Positions 9,151 to 18,480 of a stretch of 64,000 nt of DNA are shown in pieces. The translations under genes were made by a program, and so were the position numbers. Source of the DNA: a bacterium (GTDB taxonomy: Bacteria > Cyanobacteriota > Vampirovibrionia > Gastranaerophilales > Gastranaerophilaceae); the NCBI GenBank assembly GCA_017559905.1, contig JAFYQF010000012.1:331101-395100 (forward strand), written 5' to 3'. Position 1 is the stretch's first letter; the number at the start of each line of letters is the position of its first letter. The notes under the pieces were generated by a model. The model searched no databases. It saw only the letters and a program-made list of their open reading frames with translations, and had not been told where the DNA came from.

Positions 9151-9212
9151 TTTAACTTCCTTAAATTTAATGTCGTATGCGGAAATTATAACATGAAAAT
9201 GGTTTGTAAATT

Positions 9213-9785
9213 TTAAAATTTTTGGATTTTTTTCGCTATTTGAGAGTGAATTCTATTAGCTCTATAAAGGTATGCAGTTAGTTTTTCATAATTGGCTTTT
9301 GTTTCGCCATACGGAACTTTCATTGCAATAAGCTCGTCAACGTTTTCGTTGATGCTTGCAAGGGTGTCTAAAGAATCTCCAATGTCTGCAATGGATTTGA
9401 ACTTTTTCGAAATCTTTGGAAATAATTTTCTAGAAACAAAACGCTGAAATCTGATAATTAATGGTAACTTGATTTTAGATTTTGGCTTTTGTGTCTTTAG
9501 GCGCATTTTGAAATTATTTTTTGCGAATTCTTCTTTCAATTCTTTTAGTTCGTTTTCAATTTGTTTTGCCTGAATTTTTAATTCCATAACATCTAAAAGT
9601 TTGCCTAGAACTTCTCTGCCTTTGATTTTACTGTTGATTTCTTCTAGTGCATTTTCTTTTTCATTAATCATTATTTCAAGGCGAAGTGATTCGTCATCAA
9701 CATCTTGGATTGCTTTGTCATTTAAGATGTTGAGGTCGTAATCGTTTAGTCTTTTAATGTTTCCTTGAAATAGATTTCTGTTCAT
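9213..9785 (-). CDS. Coiled-coil hypothetical protein
   Basis: This 190-residue protein is highly charged and predicted helical. A coiled coil spans roughly residues 35-90 (repeated EIN, KEN and ELKEL units), followed by a basic segment (KTQKPKSKIKLP) and a second helical part. There is no signal or membrane segment. I take the ATG at 9785, with AAGG nine bases upstream; a TTG two codons earlier is weaker. It lies between miaB and an LptF/G-type permease on the same strand. No family recognised. Confidence 0.65.
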   Translation of the reverse strand: MNRNLFQGNIKRLNDYDLNILNDKAIQDVDDESLRLEIMINEKENALEEINSKIKGREVLGKLLDVMELKIQAKQIENELKELKEEFAKNNFKMRLKTQKPKSKIKLPLIIRFQRFVSRKLFPKISKKFKSIADIGDSLDTLASINENVDELIAMKVPYGETKANYEKLTAYLYRANRIHSQIAKKIQKF

Positions 9786-9827
9786 ATTCAATTACCTTAA
9801 AACATGTGAATTATCATAATTGCCAAA

Positions 9828-10949
9828 TTATTGTATTGTGTAAACTTTTTTGTAATATAAGTAACTTCCAGCGATTGTTAACACTATGTTGGGCATCCAA
9901 GCTGCTAAAAATGGTGGTATAGTTCCTGCTTCACCGAAAGATATAGATAATGCTCTAATTAAGTAGTATGCAAAAATAATTAAGATACTAAATAAAAAAC
10001 CTCTGTTATATCTTACCCTTGGTGGTGTAATAGCTAATGGTACACCAATTAATACAAGTGCTATTGTGGTTAATGGTAATGCAAGTTTGTCATATAATTC
10101 GATAACAAGAATGTTTTTTTGCTTTGTGTCTAATGAAGACCCTTTTTCTGAAAGGTATTTTATAAGATGAGGGAAATTCATTTCTTTCGCAATGTTTTTG
10201 TTCATCTCTTTTGTCATATCCATTCCAAAGCTCAATGTTGAATCTTCAAACAATGCAGTGTTCAAAATTTTGCCAGCTTCGTCAATTGTGTATACTGCGG
10301 CTTTTTGAAAATTCCAACCTTCAGGGCTTGTTTTGCCTTCGTCTGCTTGAAGAATTTGGATAGTATCTTCTTTTGAAGTGTCAAGCAAAGTTATGTTGTA
10401 TAAAACTTTATCTTCGCAGTGTCCTACATAAAATAATCTTTTCAATGAGCCATCACGAGCAGTGTCTTTGAATACAAAATTTTGTTTTCCATCAGGCACA
10501 TTTTTTTGTCCCAATGCCCAAAGTGCAAGGTCTTTCGATTGTTTTGTCATAACAGGAACGATTGTTTCATTAATAAAAAAGCTGAAAATTGACATAACAA
10601 CTGCAAAAATAAATATTGGTTTTGCAATTCTGTTTAAGCCAATTCCGCAAGCACGCATAACAGTAATTTCAGATTTTAAACTTAATCCGTTTAAGGTCAT
10701 TACTGTTGCAAGCAAAACACCCATCGGAATTGTCATAACAATAATTTGTGGTAAATTTAGAATTACCATAATAATTGCAACTTTGAATGGAATTCCAAAT
10801 TGCGAAATTTGTTTGATTAGGGTGATGAATGTATCTGATGCAAGAATAATTGATGAGAATACGCATATCCCCATTACAAAAACCCCAAGCACTTGTCCTA
10901 ATATATATTTATCAAGTAATTTTAAGTTTTTCATTTTTGCATCAGCCAT
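9828..10949 (-). CDS. LptF/LptG-family (YjgP/YjgQ) permease
   Basis: This 373-residue inner-membrane protein has the family layout: three N-terminal membrane helices (about 15-120), a periplasmic beta-jellyroll domain (about 130-275) and three C-terminal helices (about 280-370). Motifs include LDKYILGQVLGVFVMG at the start and PLAITPPRVRYNRGF before the last helices. It would belong to the LptB2FG transporter that extracts lipopolysaccharide or a similar lipid for the outer membrane. Only one such gene is seen, so I do not assign F or G. It supports a diderm envelope. Confidence 0.88.
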   Translation of the reverse strand: MADAKMKNLKLLDKYILGQVLGVFVMGICVFSSIILASDTFITLIKQISQFGIPFKVAIIMVILNLPQIIVMTIPMGVLLATVMTLNGLSLKSEITVMRACGIGLNRIAKPIFIFAVVMSIFSFFINETIVPVMTKQSKDLALWALGQKNVPDGKQNFVFKDTARDGSLKRLFYVGHCEDKVLYNITLLDTSKEDTIQILQADEGKTSPEGWNFQKAAVYTIDEAGKILNTALFEDSTLSFGMDMTKEMNKNIAKEMNFPHLIKYLSEKGSSLDTKQKNILVIELYDKLALPLTTIALVLIGVPLAITPPRVRYNRGFLFSILIIFAYYLIRALSISFGEAGTIPPFLAAWMPNIVLTIAGSYLYYKKVYTIQ

Positions 10950-10969
10950 AATTAAATATTACCCTATAA

Positions 10970-11935
10970 TTAAAATTCCAACAATACTTTCAATGTTTCT
11001 TTATCTTTGTTTCTTTCAAAAGCTTCAATGGCATCGTCAGCTTTGAATTTTGCAGAGATAAGCGGAGAAAAATCTATTTTTTCTGACGCAAGTAATCTTA
11101 ATGCAGCACCGAATTGTCCGCAACGTGAACCGAGCACTGTTATTTCGTCAATAACAATTGGTGCAAGGTTGAATTCTTTTGAAGCTGCAACTGTGCTTTT
11201 TAAAACTAAAACTCCACGTGGTTTAGTTAGCGCAAGAGCTGTTTCAAATCCTGAAATAGAACCAGTTGCTTCTACAACAACGTCATAAGTCTTTTCTATT
11301 TTTAAATCTTGTAAAAGTTTTGTTTCTACACCTTGAGCTTTTGCAATATCAAGTTTGTTTTGGTGTTTGCCAATTAATGTTACGTTGATGTTTTGAGCGT
11401 GTAAAGTTAGTGCTGTAATAAGCCCAAGTTTTCCATCGCCAAGCACAATAACTTTTTCAAAAGGTTTTATATGAAGTTGTTCTGTGATTTCGCAAGCTGC
11501 GGCAAGTGGTTCTACAAAAACTGCTTGTTCGTCAGTTACGTTTTCAGGCACTTCAAACAAAACTTCTGTTGGCATAGTAAAATATTCTGCAAAACATCCG
11601 TCTTTTTTCCAAATTCCTAGAGTATGACGGTTAGGGCAGTGGCGGTATAATTTTTCTGCACAATATTGGCAGTTTGGATCTTTACACCCGTAGCTGATTT
11701 CAGAAACTACACGCTTGCTAACTAAAGACTTGTCATCACCATTGACTTCTTCTACGATGCCTACAGCTTCGTGTCCTAGAATTCCTTTGTAACCCATATA
11801 TCCTTTTGTTATTTCGTAATCTGTGTTACAAATTCCTGCTAGTGTTACTCTCACAAGAGCTTCTCCAGTTTTTGGAATAGGCTTTTCATAATCATTAACA
11901 AGTTTTAAACCTTCGTCAAATACAACCGCTTTCAT
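10970..11935 (-). CDS. Zinc-dependent medium-chain alcohol dehydrogenase
   Basis: This 321-residue protein has the MDR fold. Catalytic-zinc ligands are C36, H55 and E56 (GHEAVG). Structural-zinc cysteines are C84, C89, C92 and C100. The cofactor Rossmann motif is VLGDGKLGL near residue 177. It would oxidise an alcohol or polyol with NAD(P); the substrate cannot be told. It is shorter than typical members (340-350), mainly in the N-terminal loops, but all key residues remain. SD GGGAG precedes the ATG. The downstream neighbour is the permease gene. Confidence 0.88.
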   Translation of the reverse strand: MKAVVFDEGLKLVNDYEKPIPKTGEALVRVTLAGICNTDYEITKGYMGYKGILGHEAVGIVEEVNGDDKSLVSKRVVSEISYGCKDPNCQYCAEKLYRHCPNRHTLGIWKKDGCFAEYFTMPTEVLFEVPENVTDEQAVFVEPLAAACEITEQLHIKPFEKVIVLGDGKLGLITALTLHAQNINVTLIGKHQNKLDIAKAQGVETKLLQDLKIEKTYDVVVEATGSISGFETALALTKPRGVLVLKSTVAASKEFNLAPIVIDEITVLGSRCGQFGAALRLLASEKIDFSPLISAKFKADDAIEAFERNKDKETLKVLLEF

Positions 11936-11962
11936 TTTTTCTCCCTTAAATCAGTATTCTTA

Positions 11963-12166
11963 TTACCAGCTTGTAGCAATTACTTCTGAAGTTAATTCAC
12001 CATAACTGTTGAAGTGACCATCAGTTTCTTCAATGATAAAATCAAAGCCTTCTTTACCTTCAATTGCTTTTTCTGCGGCATCCATAGCGTCATCATAATC
12101 TTTGAAATCACCTACTAAAGATTTTGTAAGTTCTGCACGATTTTTTATTGTATAAACGTGGTACAT
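11963..12166 (-). CDS. Small acidic hypothetical protein
   Basis: This 67-residue protein has a strong ribosome site (AGGAGA) eight bases before the ATG. It is acidic, with a beta-alpha-beta look (MYHVYTIKNRAELTKSLVGD, then an Ala/Glu helix, then FDFIIEETDGHFNSYGEL). It resembles small stand-alone modulator proteins but matches no family I know. It lies between cysE and the dehydrogenase gene on the same strand and is likely co-transcribed with them. Confidence 0.65.
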   Translation of the reverse strand: MYHVYTIKNRAELTKSLVGDFKDYDDAMDAAEKAIEGKEGFDFIIEETDGHFNSYGELTSEVIATSW

Positions 12167-12169
12167 AAG

Positions 12170-12817
12170 TTATTCTCCTATTTTTTCTCTTAATTCTTGA
12201 ACTTCATATTTTAACCTATTAAGTTCGCATTTTATTGGGTCAGGAATTCTGTTATGAAGTAAAACTCCATTTTCATCACGGAATTTCTTTTGAACAATCC
12301 TACCAGGGATGCCAACTACTGTGGAATATTCGGGAACATCTTCTACAACGACAGAACCTGCACCTACTCTTACGTAATCTCCTAAAGTAATATTACCCAA
12401 AACTTTAGCTCCAGCTCCAACAATTACGTTGTTGCCAAGTGTCGGGTGGCGTTTGCCTTGCTCTTTTCCTGTCCCGCCAAGAGTTACTTGTTGATAAATT
12501 AGTACATCATCACCAATAATTGTTGTTGCTCCAATTACTACACCTTCGCCGTGGTCAATAAAAAATCTTCTGCCGATTTTTGCGGCTGGGTGAATTTCTA
12601 TTCCAGTGATAATTCTTGTGATGTATGAAATTATTCTTGGTAATAATGGGATTTCCCATTTGTATAATCTGTGAGCAAATCTGTATGCTACCAAAGCGTG
12701 AAGTCCAGGGTAGCATAAGATTATTTCTAAAATATTATTTGCTGCAGGATCTTTTTCTTTTATGACTTGGATGTCTTCTTTTACTTTTGTAATCCCACGT
12801 TTTATTGTTTCAAACAT
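12170..12817 (-). CDS. cysE: Serine O-acetyltransferase
   Basis: This 215-residue enzyme transfers acetyl from acetyl-CoA to serine, the first step of cysteine synthesis. It has a short N-terminal helical domain and a left-handed beta-helix of hexapeptide repeats (residues about 75-180). Catalytic histidines are in [19 protein letters not shown] and the segment [16 protein letters not shown] is diagnostic. The short N-terminal form resembles Bacillus-type CysE. It lies directly downstream of tyrS with AAGGA before the ATG. Confidence 0.94.
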   Translation of the reverse strand: MFETIKRGITKVKEDIQVIKEKDPAANNILEIILCYPGLHALVAYRFAHRLYKWEIPLLPRIISYITRIITGIEIHPAAKIGRRFFIDHGEGVVIGATTIIGDDVLIYQQVTLGGTGKEQGKRHPTLGNNVIVGAGAKVLGNITLGDYVRVGAGSVVVEDVPEYSTVVGIPGRIVQKKFRDENGVLLHNRIPDPIKCELNRLKYEVQELREKIGE

Positions 12818-12827
12818 TTAGTATTCC

Positions 12828-14051
12828 TTATTTAATGAGTTTAGCGTATTTACGTTTGCCTGCTTGCAAAATTACGCTATCAGCAAAGTTTAGTGTATAA
12901 GCCATATCGGCAATCTTTTCACCGTCAATTTTTACGCCGCCACCTTGGATTAAACGTTTTGCTTCACCTTTGCTTTGTACAAAGTTTAAATCAACTAATA
13001 AATCCAAAATTGCTTTGCCTTGTTCTACTTTAACTTCAGGAATATCTGAAGGTAATCCTTTGTTAGAAACAACATTAATAAATTCAGCTTGAGCTTTGTC
13101 TGCGCCATCTTTTCCGTGATATTCTTCAGTGATTGTGTAAGCTAATTTTAGTTTTAGATCACGAGGATTGATTTCAGGGTTTTTCAAAGCTTCTTCGATT
13201 GATTTTAATTCTTCTTCTGTAACATCAGTAAGAAGTGAATAGTATTTTACGATTAATGTGTCTGGAATACTCATTAATTTGCCAAACATATCGTTTGCAG
13301 AATCTGTTAGAGAGATGCAGTGTTCAGGATATGTTTTTGACATTTTTACAACGCCGTCAGTACCTTCAATGATTGGCAAAAGCATAACCATTTGTGGGTA
13401 TTTTTTGCCGTAAGCTTCTTGAATTTGTCTACCAAGTAAAGTGTTAAATCTTTGGTCTGTACCACCAAGTTCGATGTCTGCATCAATTTCCACGGAGTCG
13501 TATGCTTGCATCAAAGGATAGAAAAATTCGTGAACAGAAATTGGTCTACCTTCGGCATATCTTTTTGCAAAGTCATCACGTGTCATCATTTGCGCAACTG
13601 TCATTTGCCCTGCAAGTTTTAACAAGTCAGTAAAGCTCATTGCGTGTAACCAGTCTGCGTTGTTTGTAACTTCTGCTTTTGTTACATCGACAACTTTTGC
13701 CATTTGTTCAAAGTATGATTTAGCATTTTCTTCAACTTGTTCTTTTGTTAGTGATGGACGAGTTTCTGATTTGCCAGAAGGGTCGCCTACCATAGCAGTT
13801 GCTCCACCAACAATCAACACAATTTTGTGTCCAAGTTTTTGAAATTCACGTAGTTTTCTCATTACAACAGTATGACCAAGGTGTAGGTCTGGACGAGTTG
13901 GGTCCATACCAAGTTTTACTCGTAGTGGAGTGTTTGTATCTTTTGCGTGTTGAAGTTTTACTGCTAATTCTTCAATACCACCAGGTAAAACTTCTGCGCC
14001 TCTTGATATTCTTTTTGCTTGTTCTATAAATTCTTCTCTAATATCTACCAT
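12828..14051 (-). CDS. tyrS: Tyrosyl-tRNA synthetase
   Basis: This 407-residue class I synthetase charges tRNA-Tyr. The HIGH-type motif is DLHLGHTVVMRKL, the tyrosine-binding segment is ELGGTDQRFNTLLGR, and the KMSKS-type motif is KMSKT. The C-terminal S4 RNA-binding domain starts near residue 345 (FVQSKGEAKRLIQGGGVKI). It matches the TyrZ/long-insert type in length. SD AAGGAG precedes the ATG. No T-box leader is seen in the 100 bases upstream. Confidence 0.95.
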   Translation of the reverse strand: MVDIREEFIEQAKRISRGAEVLPGGIEELAVKLQHAKDTNTPLRVKLGMDPTRPDLHLGHTVVMRKLREFQKLGHKIVLIVGGATAMVGDPSGKSETRPSLTKEQVEENAKSYFEQMAKVVDVTKAEVTNNADWLHAMSFTDLLKLAGQMTVAQMMTRDDFAKRYAEGRPISVHEFFYPLMQAYDSVEIDADIELGGTDQRFNTLLGRQIQEAYGKKYPQMVMLLPIIEGTDGVVKMSKTYPEHCISLTDSANDMFGKLMSIPDTLIVKYYSLLTDVTEEELKSIEEALKNPEINPRDLKLKLAYTITEEYHGKDGADKAQAEFINVVSNKGLPSDIPEVKVEQGKAILDLLVDLNFVQSKGEAKRLIQGGGVKIDGEKIADMAYTLNFADSVILQAGKRKYAKLIK

Positions 14052-14128
14052 AATTTTATCTCTCCTTGTTATTTTAATTGTATCAAAAACAAAATTTCTT
14101 TGCGTAAGAAGTGAAGAAATGTTATTAG

Positions 14129-14150
14129 AAAGCCGGCATGTGCCGGCTTG
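14129..14150 (-). terminator. GC-rich hairpin, probable terminator
   Basis: Arms AAGCCGGC and GCCGGCTT around a short loop, followed on the minus strand by TTTCTAAT. It ends the tail-protein-like operon before tyrS. Confidence 0.6.
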
Positions 14151-14154
14151 ATTT

Positions 14155-14511
14155 TTATGTAAGTTTTTGAAGTTCGTTTCTTAATTCGTCAATTTCATTT
14201 TGATAGATTTCTAGATAAGGTTTTCCGCTTTCTGAAAATCCGCCTTCACGAAGCGCACGAATAGTTTTCAGGTCTAGTTCAGATAATTTAAATTTAATTT
14301 CTTCAATCCGTAAATTTTTATTTTTTTCTTTAATTTCTTCTTCATAATTAGGGTTTTCGATTGTTGTTCCGTCTTGGATTATCTCGTTGTCTTCCAGTGC
14401 AAAAAGGTCGGTGATTGTTTCTTCTATTCTTAAATTCATTTTGTGATTATATTTGACAATAAAGTCTGCATATTCTTTTTGTGTGAAAGGTTTTTCTAAT
14501 TTATAGCTCAT
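14155..14511 (-). CDS. Phage tail-associated-like small protein
   Basis: This 118-residue helical protein has a good SD (AGGAG). Its C-terminal part (KLSELDLKTIRALREGG, then PYLEIYQNEIDELRNEL) resembles the end region of phage tail and fibre-assembly proteins. It lies 17 bases downstream of a fibre-like gene and the pair probably forms one transcript. A chaperone or attachment role for the fibre is inference. No other phage genes are adjacent, so it is a relic or a domesticated pair. Confidence 0.5.
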   Translation of the reverse strand: MSYKLEKPFTQKEYADFIVKYNHKMNLRIEETITDLFALEDNEIIQDGTTIENPNYEEEIKEKNKNLRIEEIKFKLSELDLKTIRALREGGFSESGKPYLEIYQNEIDELRNELQKLT

Positions 14512-14528
14512 ATTTTCTCCTTTTTATT

Positions 14529-15362
14529 TTAGTATCCGCAAGAATACCAGATTACGTCTTTTGTGTTTGTTTGTCCGCTACCGTGAACCCTTTGGATTGT
14601 AATATCTGTGGTCGTTCTGGTTTTGACTAAAACTCCCCATCCTCCATTAGTGTTTGAGGGTTGTAAGATTGAACCGCAAAATATGTAATCGGTTTTGGTA
14701 TAAGGTTTTGCAAATGTTATAGTTGCAACAAAACTTGAGGTGTAATTTAAGTGTCCGCCTTGTTCTATCCACCCGTCAGACCAAACTCTATACCAAGACG
14801 TTTCGTTTTTGTAATTTTCAATAACAACTGAGGGTTGAGCGTTTGTTGCAGTAGATGTAGTTGAAGCTTCTTGTGTAGTCCAGTGATTTGCAAGATATTC
14901 TGTTGTGACAATTTTATTTGAGATATCAGAGTAATCTTCTTTGTAAGTAGGTGCGTATGCGTAAGAAATTCCGTCTGTGTTTTTTAAACCTAATGAGGAT
15001 GTTGAAGTTCCATCTTCAGAATACGCGTTCATTGAAATCTCGTTGCTTCCGTTGTTGTTTTTTATTCTAATACTTGCGCAGTTTGTGTCGGTGTTGTTTA
15101 TTCCTAAAATTGCATCCGAAAATTCTTCATCGGCAAGAGGCTTTATTGTTAGGTTACCTTTTGTGTCATGAAGTTTTGATGTTGAATAAATTGAAGACGA
15201 AAAAGAAAGTTCTCCTGTGAGGTTAATGTTTGAGTTTGTGTGAACTGTGGTTGAATTGTTTTCGTCAATTTTTTGGGCTAGTGCATTAAAGTTTGCATTT
15301 ACTTCTTGGGCTTTTGCTTTTGTCCCTGGAGTAAATGAATAGGGTATAACTGTGTTTGCCAT
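14529..15362 (-). CDS. Phage tail-fibre-like protein
   Basis: This 277-residue protein begins MANTVIPYSFTPGTKAKAQE with AGAAAGG six bases upstream; an ATG 27 bases earlier lacks an SD. The N-terminus has the phage-like pattern GTKAKAQEVNANFNALAQKI. The middle is Ser/Thr/Asn-rich and beta-like. The C-terminal 100 residues (SSFVATITFAKPYTKTDYIF, ending WYSCGY) resemble the gp53-type fibre tip domain. It would be a fibre or adhesin. It stands alone with its small partner between tyrS and pheA. Confidence 0.6.
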   Translation of the reverse strand: MANTVIPYSFTPGTKAKAQEVNANFNALAQKIDENNSTTVHTNSNINLTGELSFSSSIYSTSKLHDTKGNLTIKPLADEEFSDAILGINNTDTNCASIRIKNNNGSNEISMNAYSEDGTSTSSLGLKNTDGISYAYAPTYKEDYSDISNKIVTTEYLANHWTTQEASTTSTATNAQPSVVIENYKNETSWYRVWSDGWIEQGGHLNYTSSFVATITFAKPYTKTDYIFCGSILQPSNTNGGWGVLVKTRTTTDITIQRVHGSGQTNTKDVIWYSCGY

Positions 15363-15460
15363 AATTTGCCTTTCTGACAAATTTGACAACTATTTATAAA
15401 TCAACAAGGCGCAGTGTTAACTGATTATATAATTTTTACCAGTGATTGTCAAGGTTTGAG

Positions 15461-16306
15461 CTATTTTTCGTAAGAGCCAAAAAAGCGCATGAAAGTAGTT
15501 TTTTCTTTAACTTGTTTAAGTGTGTTTAGTGTTTTGGGGTTTTTCATATGACCGTCAAAGTTTACTATAAAATTGTAATCTCCAAATTTAATCTTTGATG
15601 GACGAGAGGAAATGTATGAAAGGTTGATATCGTTTTCATAAAAAATATGCAAAATTTCAAGTAATGCACCAGGTCTGTTTTCGGTTGCAAAAATTAGGGA
15701 TGTTTTGTCGTGTCCAGTTTCTTCTGTTTCAAAATCTCCAATTAATGCAAATCTTGTTTGGTTATTTTGGTCATCATTGATATTTTCTTTTAGGATATTT
15801 AAGTTATAAATCTCTGCAGTTTTTTCACTACCTATAGCGGCGTAAGTTAGGTTGTAATTAGCAAGGCTTCGTGCTGCTTCTGCGGTGCTAGGAGCTTCTA
15901 TTAGATTAAGGTTTCTTGGCATTTCATCGTGGATGAAATTTTGGCACTGCGCAAGCGCTTGTGGATGTGATATGACTCCAGTGATACTGTAAAATTCTGT
16001 AGTCCTTGAAAGTAAACAATGGCGGATTGGCATAATTGTTTGGGAAAGAATTCTGATGTTAGTGTTCTTTGTAATCATCAAATGATCAAGTGCTTCTCTC
16101 ACTGAACCCTCTATAGAATTTTCAAGTGGAATTACACCCAGTGTGTTTGGGTTTTCGTCAACGTATTCTATTACTTGGCGAATTGTTTTTTGAGGTTCAG
16201 GGTATGCGCAAATTTCATATTTCCCGCAAAAAACATCTGCTGCCATTTCTGAAAATGAGCCTTGTGGTCCAAGGTATGCTATTCTCTCTACGTTTGAAAA
16301 ATCCAT
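15461..16306 (-). CDS. pheA: Prephenate dehydratase
   Basis: This 281-residue enzyme makes phenylpyruvate for phenylalanine synthesis. The catalytic domain (1-180) shows AYLGPQGSFSEMAA, PLENSIEGSVREALDHL and the TRF motif in QTRFALIG. An ACT regulatory domain follows (about 198-275, DKTSLIFATENRPGALLEIL), implying feedback by phenylalanine. It is the mono-functional form with no chorismate mutase domain. The ATG at 16306 has only a weak ribosome site (GGAG 14 bases upstream). Confidence 0.94.
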   Translation of the reverse strand: MDFSNVERIAYLGPQGSFSEMAADVFCGKYEICAYPEPQKTIRQVIEYVDENPNTLGVIPLENSIEGSVREALDHLMITKNTNIRILSQTIMPIRHCLLSRTTEFYSITGVISHPQALAQCQNFIHDEMPRNLNLIEAPSTAEAARSLANYNLTYAAIGSEKTAEIYNLNILKENINDDQNNQTRFALIGDFETEETGHDKTSLIFATENRPGALLEILHIFYENDINLSYISSRPSKIKFGDYNFIVNFDGHMKNPKTLNTLKQVKEKTTFMRFFGSYEK

Positions 16307-16370
16307 AGTTTACTTAACTCCATTTTTTGCTTATTATTATAACAAAGAGAATGGAAAAGGGCAATTGATT

Positions 16371-17741
16371 ATGGGTAAAATAAAATTTGGAACGGATGGT
16401 TGGAGAGCAATAGTTGGAGAAGATTTTAATTCTGAAAATGTCCAAAAAGTTGCTATGGCTGTTGGAAAATATGTTTTTGAAAATTTTGGCAAAGATAAAA
16501 AAATAATTATAGGTTACGACCCTAGAAATATGGCTGACAAATTTTCTTATCAAATGGCAGAAATTTTATCAGAGTTAGGGTTTGTGGTTTTGTATAGCGA
16601 TAAGGTTTTGCCAACTCCAGTTTTGGCTTATAATGCAAAAGTTTTGAATGCTTGTGCTTTGATGTTTACAGCTTCTCATAATCCGCCTGAATATTTGGGA
16701 ATTAAATTCATTCCTGATTATGCAGGACCTGCAACTTCTGATATTACTGATGAAATTGTTGGAAATCTTGAGTGTAATTTTGAAAAGTTTGCAGATGGTA
16801 AGATTGAAAAATATGATTTTAGCGAAAGTTATTTTGAACATATAAAAGGTTTAATTGATATTGAGAAAATAAAATCAGTTAAATCTGGTATAATTTTTGA
16901 CGGATTATATTCTGCAAGCATTGGATATTTTGACAAATTGCTGAAAGATTTTGGAATAGAATTTGAGTCTTTGCACATGTTTCATGATGTGAACTTTGGT
17001 GGCGGTATGCCTGAACCAAAACCTAAATTTATGAAAGATTTGATTGAAAAAGTTAAAGCTGATGGTGGTGCTGTCGGGTTTGCAAATGATGGTGATGCAG
17101 ATAGGTTTGGTGTTATTAATGAGAATGGTGAATATGTTACGCCAAATGAGATTATTGCGATATTATTGATGCATTTGAAACAAAATAAAAAAATGAATGG
17201 TTCTCTTGTGAAAACTGTAGGTGCTAGTTTGATGCTTGATAAGTTGGCTGAAAAATTAGGTGTTCAGGTTGTTGAAACAGCAGTTGGCTTTAAGCATGTT
17301 GGGGAAGCGATGAGACAATTTAACCCAATCATTGGTGGAGAAGAAAGTGGCGGGTTGAGTATTCAAGGGCATATTCCTGAAAAAGATGGTGTATTGGCAA
17401 ATCTGTTAGTGCTAGAAGCTATGGCTTATGAAAACAAAACACTTGTTGAATTACAGGAAAAATTGGCTGATTTTGTTGGCTGTAAATTCTTTAACAGTAG
17501 AATAGATAAAAAATTAAATGATGTTTCTGAAGTTAAGCCTGTGCTTGAAAAATTTAAGTCTATGTCTAGTTTTGCGGGTTATTCTGTTATTAGAAAAGAT
17601 TTAAAAGACGGTGTGAAATTATACTTGGAAGATAATTCTAGTTGGATTTTAGTACGTCCTAGCGGGACTGAACCCCTTTTGAGAATATATTTTGAGAGTG
17701 ATAGTTTAGACAAAATTGCGAAGTTTGAAAGTTCTGTGTAA
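16371..17741 (+). CDS. Phosphoglucomutase/phosphomannomutase family protein
   Basis: This 456-residue alpha-D-phosphohexomutase interconverts 1- and 6-phosphosugars. Numbered from the ATG at 16371 (AAGGG nine bases upstream), the phosphoserine is S102 in TASHNPP, the metal loop DGDAD is at 240-244, the sugar-binding GEESGG is at 323-328, and RPSGTEP near 430 binds the phosphate. A TTG two codons earlier is not needed. Whether it prefers glucose, mannose or glucosamine phosphate is not decidable from sequence alone. Confidence 0.92.
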   Translation: MGKIKFGTDGWRAIVGEDFNSENVQKVAMAVGKYVFENFGKDKKIIIGYDPRNMADKFSYQMAEILSELGFVVLYSDKVLPTPVLAYNAKVLNACALMFTASHNPPEYLGIKFIPDYAGPATSDITDEIVGNLECNFEKFADGKIEKYDFSESYFEHIKGLIDIEKIKSVKSGIIFDGLYSASIGYFDKLLKDFGIEFESLHMFHDVNFGGGMPEPKPKFMKDLIEKVKADGGAVGFANDGDADRFGVINENGEYVTPNEIIAILLMHLKQNKKMNGSLVKTVGASLMLDKLAEKLGVQVVETAVGFKHVGEAMRQFNPIIGGEESGGLSIQGHIPEKDGVLANLLVLEAMAYENKTLVELQEKLADFVGCKFFNSRIDKKLNDVSEVKPVLEKFKSMSSFAGYSVIRKDLKDGVKLYLEDNSSWILVRPSGTEPLLRIYFESDSLDKIAKFESSV

Positions 17742-17797
17742 TTGACAGAACTGTTAAAATATATTAAGATAGAGTCTGAAATTAGGAGGGCTGAATA

Positions 17798-18328
17798 ATG
17801 GCAGATTCTTTGCATACTCTTGTTTGCCCAGCTTGTGGCAAAGAGATGAAAAAAATATTTGTACCTGATGCAGGTGTTAATGTTGATATCTGTGTTGATG
17901 GTTGCGGTGGTATTTATTTTGATAATAGAGAATTCAAAAAATTTGATGAAAATGCTGAAAATATTGATGAAATTTTAGAGGCATTGGAAGGTAAAACTTT
18001 TCAAGAAGTGGACGGAAGTCTTTTAAGACATTGTCCTGTTTGTAATGCAAAAATGGTTAAGAATTTCTCTAGCGCACGTGGCGAAGTTATGATTGATGAA
18101 TGCTATGCGTGTGGTGGCAAATTCTTGGATAATAATGAGCTTCAAAAAATTAGAGCAGAATTTGAAACTGAAGCTGAAAGAGCTGAAGCTACAATGGCAG
18201 AATTGTATAAGACTGTTGGTGTTGAACTTCGTCAATTAGAAGAGGAACGCAAGATGGCTGATGCTAAACGAACACCATTAAATAGACTTTTTAAAAGCGT
18301 TATTTATGGAATGAAAACTAATATCTAA
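17798..18328 (+). CDS. Double zinc-ribbon (TFIIB-type) protein
   Basis: This 176-residue protein has an excellent SD (AGGAGG). It has two tandem zf-TFIIB-type ribbons: CPACGKEM with a distal CVDGCGGIYFD (about 9-45), and CPVCNAKM with ECYACGGKFLD (about 75-112). Each ends in a hydrophobic segment and an NREF or NNEL turn typical of this family. The C-terminus is an acidic/basic helix. The role is unknown in the family. It begins a run of signalling genes, though a terminator follows it directly. Confidence 0.85.
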   Translation: MADSLHTLVCPACGKEMKKIFVPDAGVNVDICVDGCGGIYFDNREFKKFDENAENIDEILEALEGKTFQEVDGSLLRHCPVCNAKMVKNFSSARGEVMIDECYACGGKFLDNNELQKIRAEFETEAERAEATMAELYKTVGVELRQLEEERKMADAKRTPLNRLFKSVIYGMKTNI

Positions 18329-18350
18329 TAGTTTTGAAAAATAAAATAGA

Positions 18351-18378
18351 AGAACCTCTAATTTAGAGGTTCTTTTTT
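18351..18378 (+). terminator. Intrinsic terminator
   Basis: AGAACCTCT pairs with AGAGGTTCT across a five-base loop, followed by TTTTTT. Confidence 0.85.
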
Positions 18379-18480
18379 ATTGTAAAAATATGTACAAAAT
18401 ACACTTTTTGGACCTGTTTTTTGATTGATATCTTTTGGATAATATTGTATAATTATTAATATCAGGTAAAAAGGTGGGTT

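Noticed and set aside
10462..11288. Long plus-strand frames opposite the LptF/G permease and dehydrogenase genes
   Set aside because: They are antisense to genes with clear families and have no ribosome site; their sequences lack any family signature.
14052..14154. T-box riboswitch before tyrS
   Set aside because: The leader is only about 100 bases and contains none of the conserved T-box elements; the hairpin there ends the upstream gene.
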